Positions 23,496 to 34,512 of a DNA stretch of 64,000 nucleotides are shown piece after piece. A program made the position numbers and the translations under genes. Source of the stretch: Rosa chinensis (taxonomy: Eukaryota; Streptophyta; Magnoliopsida; Rosales; Rosaceae); contig NC_037089.1 of assembly GCF_002994745.2 (NCBI RefSeq), forward strand, positions 625,001-689,000, written 5' to 3'. The notes beneath the pieces are model-generated. The model was not told where the DNA came from and did no database searches. It saw nothing but the letters and a program-made list of their open reading frames with translations. Each line of letters begins with the position of its first letter. The stretch's first letter is position 1.

Positions 23496-24614
23496 TCAAG
23501 GTGGATACTTCTCAAGTGCGACCACCCTATTGTTTGGGGCTAAGGGACTCATTGATGTGTCATAGAGGCAAGACCAAGAGCTAACTATGAATATTGCAAT
23601 TGGTGACCAAAAGTGTAGCTTCTTAATCTTCCCCTTCTTCTCAATTATTCTTGTAGGAGCCAACCTTGCCTTCTCCTTCAAAAGTGGTGTAGAAATGATG
23701 CTCTTACAAACAATAGGTGGTAGAAGCTCCCGAGAGTGATGGGAAAGGTTGAGTGTAAGTGCTCCACTTCCTTTCCAATCCATCACCTCATTGTAGAAAC
23801 ATTGACCACTTAATGGTGGATTGAGAGGTAAAAATACCTTAATCTCAATCTTTCCATAAAGAATATAAGTACTCAATGTCCTACCCTCCACCTTGGGAAG
23901 CTCATGATGGATCTCCATGGATGTGGGAGAAGAGAAAGTCCTTGCCTCTTCAATTTCTTCACCATCACAGAGTATTGAAGGACTCTCATCCCCCATGGGA
24001 ATATCAACCTCAACAAATAAGGGATTATGGTGTATGACTTCAAACTCCGCATCCTCCTCGATGAACAAGGGATTATGGTGTATAACTTTAAATTCCGCAT
24101 CCTCCTCACTAGAAAAGACATCTTCTTCTTCGGAATCATCTTCAAATATCTCCCTTCCATTAGGAAGCTTAGATTTCCAATATTGCACCCATTCCTCCGA
24201 AGTGTAGTCTCTCACCCCACTTGCATTGAAACTTTCATAACCAAGCTCACTTTCTTGTTCATGAACATCACCATCTCGATCTTGAATAGGCAACTCTTGT
24301 TCATGATGCTCATAATATACTTCTTCTCTTGAATTAGGCTCCACTTGGTCAAACAAAGATTCATGCTCATAAATGGTGAAGGGTGGCTCTTGTGCAAGAC
24401 TAGCCTTAAGTTGCTCGTTGGAATGTATAAGCATCTCTTGAGAAGCTTGCAATCGAGCTTGGGAGGCTTGCAATAGAGATTGGGAGGCTTGCAATTGAGC
24501 TAGTAGTCCTTCAACGAATTCCTTCCTAGGCTCATAAGCTTGATAGCCTCCACCATATAGACTTTCTTGCTCATATCCCCATGGGTCTTCCCATCCATAG
24601 TTCCATTGATCCAT
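23496..24614 (-). CDS. 372-residue ORF of RT-3, function unknown
   Basis: This is the only long frame in the element, starting about 200 bases after the primer site, the usual place of gag. Residues 1-30 are rich in Tyr, Trp and Gly (MDQWNYGWEDPWGYE). Residues about 36-70 form a Leu/Gln repeat with LQASQ at 7-residue spacing, a likely coiled coil. The middle is strongly acidic and contains an imperfect duplication around EDAEF.VIHHNPLF. The last third is basic and hydrophobic near residues 330-350 (IFIVSSWSCLYD). I see no CCHC knuckle and no gag, protease or polymerase signature, so I do not assign a function. Its intact state in an element with near-identical LTRs suggests recent activity or chance survival. 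Confidence 0.6.
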   Translation of the reverse strand: MDQWNYGWEDPWGYEQESLYGGGYQAYEPRKEFVEGLLAQLQASQSLLQASQARLQASQEMLIHSNEQLKASLAQEPPFTIYEHESLFDQVEPNSREEVYYEHHEQELPIQDRDGDVHEQESELGYESFNASGVRDYTSEEWVQYWKSKLPNGREIFEDDSEEEDVFSSEEDAEFKVIHHNPLFIEEDAEFEVIHHNPLFVEVDIPMGDESPSILCDGEEIEEARTFSSPTSMEIHHELPKVEGRTLSTYILYGKIEIKVFLPLNPPLSGQCFYNEVMDWKGSGALTLNLSHHSRELLPPIVCKSIISTPLLKEKARLAPTRIIEKKGKIKKLHFWSPIAIFIVSSWSCLYDTSMSPLAPNNRVVALEKYPP

Positions 24615-24814
24615 AGCTCAATATGATAAGAATTAAGCACCTATGAGTTTCCAAAAATAAGATTAGTAACCAAAAAATTAGAAAATATAAATTAGAGAGT
24701 AAGCAAATAAAATAAACAACCAATTTTTTTTTTTTTTTTAAATAAGGAAACAAAAATATGCTAATGTGACCTAAAGAACCGATTCACCAAGGGACTAAGG
24801 CTATTAAACCCTAA

Positions 24815-24832
24815 TCCCCGGCAACGGCGCCA
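24815..24832 (-). other. Primer-binding site of RT-3 (tRNA-Asp type)
   Basis: On the minus strand TGGCGCCGTTGCCGGGGA follows the end of the 5' LTR after one base. It is complementary to the 3' end of plant tRNA-Asp, a primer used by several gypsy lineages such as Athila. Confidence 0.85.
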
Positions 24833-24833
24833 T

Positions 24834-26107
24834 TGACTTGGATACACATTTACGCAAACGTACGTATCATTGTCAAGATAGGAAAATATTATGCCCAAAG
24901 TTTATCGTACCACGGGGATTAGTGGCTAACCCACAATCCTTGGGTAATCGGAAATAAAGACACTTAGCACACAAAGAAAAAGAAAAAGAAAAAGAAAAAG
25001 AAAATAAATAAAAATGCTACTCTAAAGTACCAAGCCTTAGAAATGCTCGGCTTTGGTTCTCACCAAATCCTAATCAAAACTAAGAGCCTAGTGGTGGTTA
25101 TTTACAATGAGTCGAAATTGTCACCGATAATTGTAATTTAAATTTCTAATAACTAAATTGCAAAAATTTAAATGAAAACTTTAACTAACAACTAAATTAG
25201 ATAAAGAAAGTAAAGTAAGAAATGATATAAATATGGGATTGGTAGTTAGGGATGATTCCTAACCCTAATTCAATGTTCTAGATGCTAATTTGATTTACGT
25301 GCAATTTATTAAAGATGGTAGAAGCCGTACCCAAGGCTTTTCAAGGCTTAAGGGCCGAAATTCCCGTTCATGGTATTCCTACTCCGGTTCAAGGGCCGTA
25401 GGAACTCACTTGACATGAATTAGAGCCGGTTCAAGGGTCACTAATTCACATCAAGAGGCCTAGAGTTCGAGGAATTAGGCAACCAAGCTCACCATAATTG
25501 CGATCAAGCTAATCATGTAGTGAACCATGCTTGTACTTCCCACGAATATTAAAGCGGGGTTCTAGCTCTAAAATTTAAGGATGTCATCCCCTAAATTTTA
25601 ATCTAGACTTATTAAAACACATACCCAAGAGTTGACAATTCCTAAGCATGCATTCTAATCAATTATCACAAAACACAAGCATCCAATAATTAACAAATTT
25701 CATATATAAATTAAATTAAGCATCCATTACATCAAATTTGGGCTAGGACACACAACCCTAACCCCCAACAAAGAAATTACTCACAACCCATAATTATGAA
25801 CATCAAAGATACAAAATTCAAAGAGAAAAGATTATAGAAGTGTAGGAGAAAACAAAGGTAGCCACAATTAGCTAGAAAACTAATATGACTTCTCTTGAAT
25901 TACAACTCCCACAAATACCTAAAGCTTGAATCTTGTAGCTCTTGATGAAATCTTGAAGTTTGTGTGAGAAATTCTATGAATACCCAAAGAAAACTAAAAC
26001 TATTATGAAAAATGGAGGAGGAGAATGGGAAAGAGAGCAGCCCAAAGGGCTGCCTCTGTTTTTGGTGGTGCGGCTGTTCTAGGGTTGAGGTGACAGAGAG
26101 AATTAGG

Positions 26108-26153
<46 letters not shown>

Positions 26154-26698
26154 AGAGAGAAGAGAGAATGGGTGGCTGTTGTCTTGCACAAGAGGAAAAG
26201 AGATGGAAATGGACATGTGGCAGCATGGGATAGGAGATAGGAAAAAAAAAGTAATAATAAAAATAAAAAGAAGATGCAGCACGTGGGAAAGAAAGAAAAA
26301 TGTGCTGATTATGATATTGCTGACGTCATCATGACGTCAGCACAGTCCAGATTTTTTTTTTTGCCTTTTCTTTTCTTTCTCCTTTCTTCTTTTCTTCATC
26401 TTTCTTTCTTTTCCCCATTTTTTTCTTTCTTCTCTTCTTCCTCAATGCACTTCCACACATTATCAGAGATGGTTTGATTCCGCTCATTTGATGGAGTTGA
26501 CCTGCGTTGACTTTTTCGTCCTTTTGTCGGAAACTCCAATTTGCTCCAATTTCGCACCATTTTCTCTCGTTTCCGCAATTCCGCTTATTTTCTACAAAGT
26601 AAATAAAAATGGATTAATTACATATTATTTAACATGAGGATTAGCTTAATTCTTTAGTGTTTTAGATATAATTACACGCATATAAATGCGTATAATCA
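24834..26698 (-). mobile_element. 5' LTR of nested minus-strand element RT-3
   Basis: This 1865-bp copy of 18771-20623 is joined to the target duplication ACGAG at 26699-26703. On the minus strand it reads TGATTATACGC to ATCCAAGTCA. It contains a TG/TA microsatellite at about 26108-26151 and a tandem TGACGTCA-type duplication at about 26322-26340 that is absent in the other copy. Confidence 0.92.
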
Positions 26699-26703
26699 AC
26701 GAG

Positions 26704-27021
26704 GTTAAAGATGAAATTGCTTATGTGGATATTGTTATTAATAATGAAGAAGTCTTAGAGCCTGAAATAAACCATTCAGAAACAGATGTCATTCAAGAAT
26801 GCAACTTTAAAAGCCAAGAAGAATCTACTAAGGTTGCCTATGACTGCCAAAGTGCATATGACAAACTCATCTATGGTGTTGGCTTCATGATTGTGTCATC
26901 AAAATTTGCAAAAGATCAGGCCATTGACTCACAGGTTCAAGTATCTAATTTTTTATCGGGTTTCTTGTCTACCAATTCTTGCCATTTATTCAAGAGGAAC
27001 TCAAGGGCGAGTTCTTTCATA
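26704..27021 (+). pseudogene. RT-2 interior resumed after the RT-3 insertion
   Basis: The RT-2 sequence continues after the target duplication with an open frame (VKDEIAYVDIVINNEEVLEP and onward) that ends at the 3' LTR. It is acidic and shows no polymerase or integrase motif. With 18105-18765 it makes up the whole RT-2 interior, only about 1.05 kb. Confidence 0.6.
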
Positions 27022-27589
27022 GTGGAGGAGAATGATGTAGGACGAAAATGAGCCTGGTTTAGCCGAAAAACTAGAAAAATAAAGAAGTGGCATAGAATCA
27101 AGAAGAGTGATTGGAAAATAGGTAACTCATGTGTAATGAGGTTACTAGCTGCTAGAATATTCAAGAAGATTTGGTTTTGGACTTTTCAGGTTACTCGTAC
27201 AAAAAGACAGGTTTTGATTCACAATTAGATTTGATCAACTTTCGGCCAGAATGTCCGTTTGAGACGCATGATACCTTTCTAGAATGGGAATGACGAGATC
27301 TTCAAGACTCACTTTAGTGAGCCCTAACGGATTTAGGCCAAAATACGTCGTTTTAATTATCCGATTCGGGATTTAATATTTTTAGGCTAGTTTTATATTT
27401 CTTTTAGAATTCTTTTATTTTAGGTTTTTAGTTTCCTTTTTAATTTAGATTCTTTAGGATTTCTTGATAGGTTATGATTTAGGGTTTTGGATGCCTATAT
27501 AAGTACCATCATGATTTGTATTAGGATCAGTTTATCATATCAAATTTAATAAAATTAGAGATTTTTCTCTTTCTCTGGTGGATTCCATC
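27022..27589 (+). mobile_element. Polypurine tract and right LTR of RT-2
   Basis: GTGGAGGAGAA (27022-27032) is followed by TGATGTAGGACG at 27033. The LTR matches the left copy up to about 27589 but lacks its last ~70 bases, so it looks truncated at the junction with the dead HAD gene copy. Confidence 0.8.
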
Positions 27590-28567
27590 ATATGCTGAAA
27601 ACAAATTCTAGTTTCACAACATCATAGAATCATCAACCACTCAACTTTACTACAAACAACATCACATCATCAGCTCATAAAGGAACTAAAGAATTCCCAA
27701 GCCAACTACAGAGTCTCTAGTAGTAAGTACATGAGTTTGTCAATATTTCATATAAAATTATGTGACAAGAAACTCCAATGCTTAGATGATATTAATCTAC
27801 CAAGTAAAGGCAGGTAACACATACGATGGGTAATCATCATATTTGGAAGCAAGAGCTTGCACAGAAGATAAATCTGCTACGCCTGCAAAACTACCAAGTT
27901 CAAGTTCAGTTGCATGGATTCCACCAGTGATTAAAACTGATTGGACTGCAGCTGCATTTGCACCCTTGGTATCATGATGAAGGGAATCGCGCACTGCAAT
28001 AGAATCAATAGATACACCAACTAAGGCCATGTCTGCTTTATAGATGATCTGTCAAGATAAACAATACAGAAAAAGCTCAGTATCTTGAGCATATTTAGAT
28101 ATTTGGATGCAACCTAGAGCAAGAATGTGAGTCAAGTGCAGAATAAATATGAATTAACGTAAAAGTTCACATAAAGTGAAGTTAACAGCAGGAACCAGAC
28201 CAATGTGACTAGATCTAAGGCTGGGCACGATCCCAGACCGGCACCTGTTTTATAGGGACCGGGACCGGGACCGGTAATCCCATTTCGGGCCGGTTTTGCA
28301 GTTGCGCAAAACAGGGACCGGGATAAGCCCGGACCGGTAATTGTTTTATAGGGACCGGGACCGGAACCGGGACCGAAAATCTTACTTCGGGCCGGGACCG
28401 TAGTTGCATAAAACAAGGACCGGGATAAACCCGGACCGGGACTAAATCGGTCCGTTTTTCGGGTTTCCGGTTCCAGTCAATCTTTGCTGCTTGACCTGCT
28501 TCTGTTTAGCGAGTATAAAGAGCAATGCAATATGATTCTATGAACTAGCAACATTGCTGCAATGCTG

Positions 28568-28614
<47 letters not shown>

Positions 28615-29494
28615 AATAAACCATTCTGCAAAGTGCAATCTGCACTAGCAGCAAGGTTGCAAATAAATCCATCTTGCAAATAACCATTCAAAGCAAGCAA
28701 CCAACACAATTACACAGCAAGTTCACCAACACATATTGTCTTAACAACATAACAAATTAAAAACCGAAACAATGTTCAACAAGACAACAAGAGCAGTTTA
28801 AAAAGACATGCAGCTGCTCCATGCTATTGCTGCCATGCAGCTGCTCCTCCATTCCTCCATCTTCAAATTTTTTTCCCTACACAATTCAGTTTAAAAAGAC
28901 ATTGTATTACACATTTATACTTTGCACCAATGCAACATCATAGAAACAAAAACCAAAAAAAGGCAGCAAGGCAATAAATTGATATACCTTTAGCTTTTTT
29001 TGGTGGCAGCAGCCCTTGTTTTGGTGGTACTAAAGAGCTAGAATCTACCATAGCAACTGATACTAAAGAGCATTGAGCACTACGTATCAAAACAGGAAAA
29101 CTTTAGAAGGATATTAAAAAAATGCAAGGAATATAAATTATATGGAAGATAGAATTTGAAATTTCTACAATAAAAGATAGACATACTTGAGTTGGATTAA
29201 GAAATGGAATCAACAAAAATAGTTGATGTTCTCGAAATATGGTGGATCTCTGTTTTTTTTTTTTTTTCCTTGTCTTTGACTAGATGATTAAAAGGAAAGC
29301 TCAGAATTCACTTCTCTAAAACCTTGGTACCTACACATTTATTAACCATGTCAAACTCTGATCCTAGTCAACGTAGATTTCCTAAATGCAGAAATGTATA
29401 TATATCAACTACATAAATGTCTACACATAAAACAAACAACAATGATCAAGTTTTGCTTGATAGTATGCAAATGTCATTGCTCAAACAGAACTTA

Positions 29495-29875
29495 CTTGCA
29501 CCTTTGAGGAGTTTGAACTAGTTCTCTTGGGATAACTGCTATCCATTCCGAAATCCGCAAAGAAACTCGATGACTTGGGTGCAGAAAGGGGTGTGACAGC
29601 TGGTGGAGTGCTTTTGGTTGAGGAAACTACTGGGATAACTGGTTCTTCAGGCTTCTGATCATACAGACTTTCATTTGGCTGCATTTGTTAAATTCATCTT
29701 GCTATAAGAAAGGCATAATCAAATAACAAAAGAAACTCATAAATATATCTAACATATAGTAGTGGATAAAATTTCATTCTAAGTTAGTAATCAAAACCTT
29801 TGTAGTGAGTTTGCGAGCACCAAGTCCCCCAGTTTTCCCAGTTTTCTTAGCACCAAGGGGCTTTTTGACGGTACT
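29495..29875 (-). pseudogene. ARF-GAP (AGD8/9/10-like) exon fragments captured in hAT-2
   Basis: Two exon-like blocks lie on the minus strand: about 29875-29797 with [17 protein letters not shown], and about 29694-29495 with [23 protein letters not shown] and SSKVQV. These are hallmark segments of the region after the zinc finger in plant ADP-ribosylation factor GTPase-activating proteins of the AGD8-10 group, which act at Golgi membranes. The catalytic zinc-finger domain itself is not present, so this is a non-functional piece carried by the transposon. Confidence 0.8.
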
Positions 29876-30185
29876 GGTAACAAATACATGGGGAGCTTTG
29901 GGTTAACCTAAAAGGCTAAAACGTACCCACTACCCAGTACTGGAATACTGGAAATATATGAATATATGATATGTCATTACCCTAGCTTTTGAATCAAGTA
30001 CAGAAATATATAATCTTCAAATTCAACAAACCCACATGCAACCACAAACCACCAAATCTGCCCCTGAAGGCTGAAACTCACCAAATCCCACAAATCAAAC
30101 TCATTTCTGCACCAAAATCCACTCCAAAACCAGAAATCCACCAAAACATAAAAGAATCGAAGAGAAGAGAAGAAGAAGCAGTAGT

Positions 30186-30250
30186 ACCTGGAGAGGAGAT
30201 TGGACTTTCCGACGCCGGAGTCGCCAATCAAGACCACCTTGGTGTACTTG
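30186..30250 (-). pseudogene. Rab GTPase first-exon fragment captured in hAT-2
   Basis: The minus strand reads YTKVVLIGDSGVGKSNLLSR and then a splice donor. GDSGVGKS is the P-loop (G1 box) of Rab11/RABA-type small GTPases. Only the exon end and the start of an intron are present; the switch and later G boxes are missing. It lies about 310 bp upstream, in the same orientation, of the ARF-GAP pieces in the same element. Confidence 0.8.
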
Positions 30251-31488
30251 GGAGGCTGGGACAGAGACGCAAGAGACCGATTGTGACTTGTGAGAGCTGA
30301 GAGGCAGAGCCGCAGAGGTGAGGACTGAGGAAGACCGATTGTGACTTTGTGAGAGGCGGAGTCGCAGAGAGCCAGAGAGTTGAGGGAGGAAGTGAGGAAA
30401 ATTAGGTTATTAGGTTTACTTAATAATCACATGTGGTCATGTCCATACTACCACAATGGACTTCGAAACTAACCAATAATTGGAAGACATGTATACAAGC
30501 TCGGTTTTTTCGGTCCATGCAGTCGAAAGACCGCCAAGAACCGAACCCGGACCGCTAAGTTCATTTAGGGACCGAACCGGCCATAACATACTTATTTTTA
30601 TGAACCGGGACCGGACCGCCACCAAGTGTATAGGGACCGAACCGGTCCGAAAACACTTATTTTTCTTCTAAAACCCGGACCGAACCGGCCGGTCCGGATC
30701 GGTCCCTTCCGGTCTTTCGGTCTTTCGGTCATTTTTGCCCACCCCTAACTAGATCACCTTATTAGGCTTGCCCATCCATTTCACTTCACCCCCCAGCTCT
30801 TCATATTTGGTAGCCAGAGTCCCTACTATGAGATAAAACATATCCATATGCCCATATAATCAAACAATATTAGGATTCAGGCTTCATTTATTCATATATT
30901 AAGCCCAACATGTTAGCTCATATGTCATTCTATATATAGTGAGTGTATCCACAGGGATGTGTTCAGCAAAAACAGCTAGTTTTACCCGGCATTACGCGCA
31001 AAGCTCTAGCCTCAACAGTAAAAAAATCAGGATTGGCAACCACCATAGGAATGTGCTTAGCAGCACATTGTTCCAATATATTCTCAAGTTCCTCCAGTTT
31101 CATGGGAATTGCATCACCTGAAGGATTCCCCAAGGCTTAAGTGCCATGGGCCAAAATAAAGTCAGCATCTTGAACACTTTCACAACTTGTAATCCAAGGC
31201 TATGAAAGAGAATGACAAAGTCAGGTTCTTAGTGCAGACTGAACCTTCAAGAAACATTCTATCGGTATATGCAATACCACTTCCTGTTTTTCTAAATGAT
31301 CCAAATTTAAAGGTCGTTGTAACTCAAGAGATATGGCAGCACGAGCACTCCAAGTCATATGAATGCAAGACTTTCCCAGTGCTGCAAACCAAGCGTCATC
31401 TCTCCTATTTCATTGTAGCATACAGAAGTCACTACTTACAACAACCCCAGTAGATACATCAACAAAGTAATAAGTGGAGTTTGACCAC

Positions 31489-31669
31489 CAGTCCCGTTCC
31501 CCTAGTCAGCAGCTGACCAGGGATTGTGTGGTCACTCACCATCCGATTGAAATTGGACGGTTGACAGCTCTCACCACAGATCTCATCACTTAGCTGTCAC
31601 CACACAATCTCATCACTTAGCTCTCACCACACAATCTCTGGTCAGCTGCTGACCAGGGGAACATTTTTG
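31489..31669. mobile_element. 181-bp Mutator-type MITE
   Basis: Flanked by the 10-bp duplication GTTTGACCAC (31479-31488, 31670-31679). Ends are CAGTCCCGTTCCCC and, reverse-complemented, CAAAAATGTTCCCC, followed on both sides by GTCAGCAGCTGACCAG. The middle has three CTCACCACA repeats. The intact HAD copy has a single GTTCAACCAC at 53345-53354, the empty site. A 9-11 bp target duplication suggests Mutator-like transposase in trans. Confidence 0.85.
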
Positions 31670-31889
31670 GTTTGACCACATAGCATATTAGCATATGTCC
31701 ATTAAGAATGTTGATAAGTAATAAGGTCGAAGGGGGCCCCAAACTGATCTAATAACCAGGCCTACATTTTCACAGATCATCAAACACATTTATATGTATA
31801 ATCTGAAGTTTCTGAAGCTCATGAACTCTGTTCAACTTCATTGAATCATAGTAAGCCTAAACCCACATTAGCAACCAAACAAATGACAA

Positions 31890-33252
31890 TCTCCTTTGAA
31901 TCTTATTCTATTCAGCATATCCATAGTGAGGGGAATATGGTTGCGGATGGTTTAGCCAAGAGAAGTACTAATCAAGAGTTGGGGCTTTGCAGATGTCTTT
32001 CAATTCCTCCTTTTGTCTATCAAGCTGTGACGGATGATATTGATGGCATTTCTAGGCCTAGAACCTTTATGTCTTCTAAGATAGACTAGTTTTTTTTTTA
32101 TATTATTATTATCTTAGGCTCCGCCTTATTCGGAGAAGACGAAAAACAATTTCGAAGAGGGTAGAACCGTCGTGTTCCAATGTTCCGTCCGACGGCATGT
32201 CTTCGAGACGGCGTCGTCGGACGGGTAGGTAGTATGTCTCAGTCCGCTAGTGAAGGTCCAGAGAGGGGGACAGGTAGGGATGACGAAATTGATTGGAATT
32301 ATCAGTCTGCAACTGCTGCGATCGACGACCAGTCTGCTACCGGGACCAACTTGGGCCAACATATCCACCTTTGCCCTCAATCTTTGAAGGCTGGGGGAGA
32401 GCGAATTGCGATCCGGCAACGGTTGTTGCCCATGCTGCCGTTTATGACAGATTCGACAATGATGCTTGGACGTCTGTGTGCTTTGACGGTAGTGCGGAAC
32501 GACCATGGTGTGGTCCGGCCTCGGGTTCAGGCAGAGATTCGATGGCATCAAGGATCGTTGGCTGCGGTGCTTCAATTCCGAACGGGACATGGATCGTGGG
32601 CTTCTCTAAGGCAGTGGGCCTGTCTTCCGTCCTTAGGCCCCTGCTGGTGGGCTTATAGTAGGTATTTTTTAGTTTTGATTTCATGTATCAGGTTTAGGTG
32701 TAGTTCCTCTACAATAAATCTCTGCCAATTTTTGGCACGGACATGTGGGCTCCGTACCAGGCTGCATACTCAGTATGTCTTGTCTGCCCTACCGAGGTGG
32801 CAGATCTTGAATTGGTTGCAACCTCTTAGTGGTAGGATGAAACGTCGTGTCGGCAGATTTTCCAGTCGTTAGCATATTGGGAAAGCTGTTTTATTGGCTC
32901 TATGGCACTACTTTAACTTTCCAATTTGCCACCAATACTGTAAAACAAATGGAGTCGTCCATATGATGCTCTTTGCTATTAGGTGCATGTTCGAATACAT
33001 TGTAGTTATGGAGCCTCCTATTATTATTCAGGAGGTCTTCTTGAGGTGTCATGTAATATGGGGTTTAGGCATTATGTTCCCCCTTTATATTCATCGGTTT
33101 CATCAATAAAGGCCTGAGAGCAACCGCAACAGCCATTTAAAAAAAAAAAAAAAAAAGATAGACTAGTGTTTTTTTTTTTTTTTTTTTTTTCCTGTGTTCT
33201 TCCTTGCGTCTGGGCCTTGTGCCCCCGCTGTACCCAAAAAAAAAAAAAAAAC
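31890..33252 (+). mobile_element. 5'-truncated LINE with RNase H end, interrupted by a second LINE
   Basis: Flanked by the target duplication AAACAAATGACAA (31877-31889, 33253-33265) and ending in a poly-A tail. The first part encodes the end of a plant LINE RNase H-like domain (HSEGNMVADGLAKRS) with a stop near 32088. The 3' end is the typical GGGCCTTGTGCCCCCGCTGTAC followed by A residues. The intact HAD copy has the uninterrupted site near 54183-54200. Confidence 0.85.
32091..33156 (+). mobile_element. Second LINE copy nested in the 3' end of the first
   Basis: The duplication GATAGACTAGT flanks it (ending 32090, and 33157-33167) and a poly-A run ends it at 33156. A frame at 32293-32658 contains VCFDGSAERP and GTWIVGFSKAVG, resembling the start of a LINE RNase H-like domain. 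The 230-codon frame at 32180 overlaps in another phase and I do not trust it. The copy is 5'-truncated and has no reverse transcriptase. Confidence 0.7.
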
Positions 33253-33666
33253 AAACAAATGACAAATTTTTCGTAATTACGTATTGAATATTTGAATTTG
33301 CGTTAAAGAAAGCAAATTTAGGTAATGGACTGTGTTCAAGTTCATTGAATGATGACGAGCCTAAAGTCCTTAAACTCACATTAGCAAGCAAATAAATGAT
33401 AAATCTTCCACAATATGGTGAATTTCTGTGCATGAAATCAAATTTAGGTAAGGTAATGGATCTAGTTCAAGTTCATTGAATCATAATAAGCCTAACCCCA
33501 CATCAGCATCCGAAGAAATGATAAGTAATTTTGATATCAAAGGAAGGGAAATTAGGCAGTGATGGGAAACTTGAAACGGTGGGTTTGGGCGAGTTGTTGA
33601 AGGCCATTTATGGTCTGAAATTCAGACCATAACATCTGGGGATTGAACGGAGCATCTGGGCATCAT

Positions 33667-34512
33667 CTTCTTCGTCTTCGAAACGAATGTGTTCTGTGTT
33701 TTGGTAAGACCGTCCGTTGGTTAACTGTCAAACTTGTTCAGTCCCATCTATGCGTCCATTAAGATGTCCATAAGTAATAAGGCCCAAAGAGGGCCTCGAA
33801 CGAAAAGCAAGGAACAAAAGAAAAAGCAAAGATATAGCAACGACCCTATACGTCCATTCAATTCGTTCTTTCCAGCTAGCCTTTGTCTCCTTTCCAGTTG
33901 TACATTGTCTAGCCCCTGAGCTTTAATGAAATTTCTCTTTCGATAAAAAAAAAAAAAAAAAAAAAGCGCTAGCCTTTGCTCTGCAACTGCTGCTGTAGTC
34001 ATTACTTTAACTTTCACGAGAAGAGAAGAGGTATTGGCTTGCATCTAATGATTTTCGTTCCCCCCAATTGATTGACTTAATATGTGCTGATCTAAACTCG
34101 GGAATTTGAGGATCAACTAGCTTCATCCATAACCAAAGCAGATTTAAGGTACGGCCTTCAATTTCTTGAATTAGATTTTCATTCTTTTTGGCTTTTGCTC
34201 TGTTTTTTTGTTGTTTTCCTTTTTTTTTTTTTCTTTTCTTTCCAGTGTAATAGTTTCTAAAGAGAACAAAGACTTTAGAAACTATTACACTCGAAAGAAA
34301 AAGAAAAAAAGAACCGAGGAGAATTAATTGTAGATTTGTAGTACTAGTTGTTCCCACTCCTATCCGTTACCGGTCCTCAGATTCGAGTATTCATTCTTAG
34401 TTGGCCATATATATGTAGAACTAATTGAAGTAGACCAACAATGATTCTTTATTTTTTTCTTTCTGTCATCGGAGGTGAATAATCTCATGATTAATATTCA
34501 ACACGCACAGGC
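33667..34512 (+). promoter_or_regulatory. Divergent upstream region and 5'UTR intron of NLR-1
   Basis: This lies between the start of the dead HAD gene (minus) and NLR-1 (plus). The part at about 33970-34155 aligns with 55560-55865 upstream of NLR-3, with shared phrases such as ATGATTTTCGTT, ACTAGCTTCATCCATAA and a splice donor AAG|GTACG. An acceptor ACAG|GC lies two bases before the ATG, so a 362-bp 5'UTR intron (34149-34510) is likely. About 33755-33955 looks like a LINE 3' remnant (TTTAATGAAATTTCTCTTTC plus poly-A). Confidence 0.55.
34244..34291. repeat. Perfect 19-bp foldback in the NLR-1 5'UTR intron
   Basis: AGTGTAATAGTTTCTAAAG at 34244-34262 is followed after 10 bases by its exact reverse complement at 34273-34291. 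The stem can be lengthened imperfectly by flanking pyrimidine (34215-34243) and purine (34292-34312) tracts. Confidence 0.8.

Larger units (their letters stand above)
28216..30747 (-). mobile_element. Non-autonomous hAT element (hAT-2) with two captured gene pieces
   Basis: The element is 2532 bp, flanked by the 8-bp target duplication ACTAGATC (28208-28215, 30748-30755). Ends are TAAGGCTGGGCACG and, reverse-complemented, TAGGGGTGGGCAAAAATG. Both subterminal regions (28240-28470, 30490-30725) are full of GGGACCGG repeats. The related intron in the intact HAD copy has ACTAAATC at 52602-52609 and no insert, a natural empty site. There is no transposase. The interior carries ARF-GAP and Rab fragments and a run of about 46 A residues at 28567-28612. 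Strand is given as that of the cargo. Confidence 0.92.
27797..33666 (-). pseudogene. Dead copy of HAD-IIA hydrolase gene (At5g10460-like)
   Basis: This copy shares exons and introns with the intact gene at 52175-54352. The last exon (27797-about 28048) reads ITGGIHATELELGSFAGVAD and keeps the SIAV.DSLHHD block, but the conserved Gly-Asp of motif IV is Arg-Asp here. The start exon lies at about 33560-33666 with the same MMPRC start. Damage is extensive: a stop (TAA at 31139-31137) replaces the Glu codon in AHGTEALGNP, the exon carrying ISNSSRRSSTTLEKL is deleted between about 31700 and 31745, and three insertions (28216-30747, 31489-31669, 31890-33252) enlarge introns. It cannot give a working phosphatase. 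Confidence 0.88.

Noticed and set aside
24815..24832. Possible tRNA gene (tRNA-Asp-like 3' end)
   Set aside because: Only the 18-base primer-binding complement is present, next to an LTR; no cloverleaf.
28567..28612. Run of about 46 A as a retroposon tail
   Set aside because: No target duplication or retroposed sequence is attached; it lies inside hAT-2 and is more simply a mononucleotide repeat.
32180..32872. 230-codon plus-strand frame in the inner LINE
   Set aside because: It overlaps the RNase H-like frame in another phase and lacks any domain; treated as chance.
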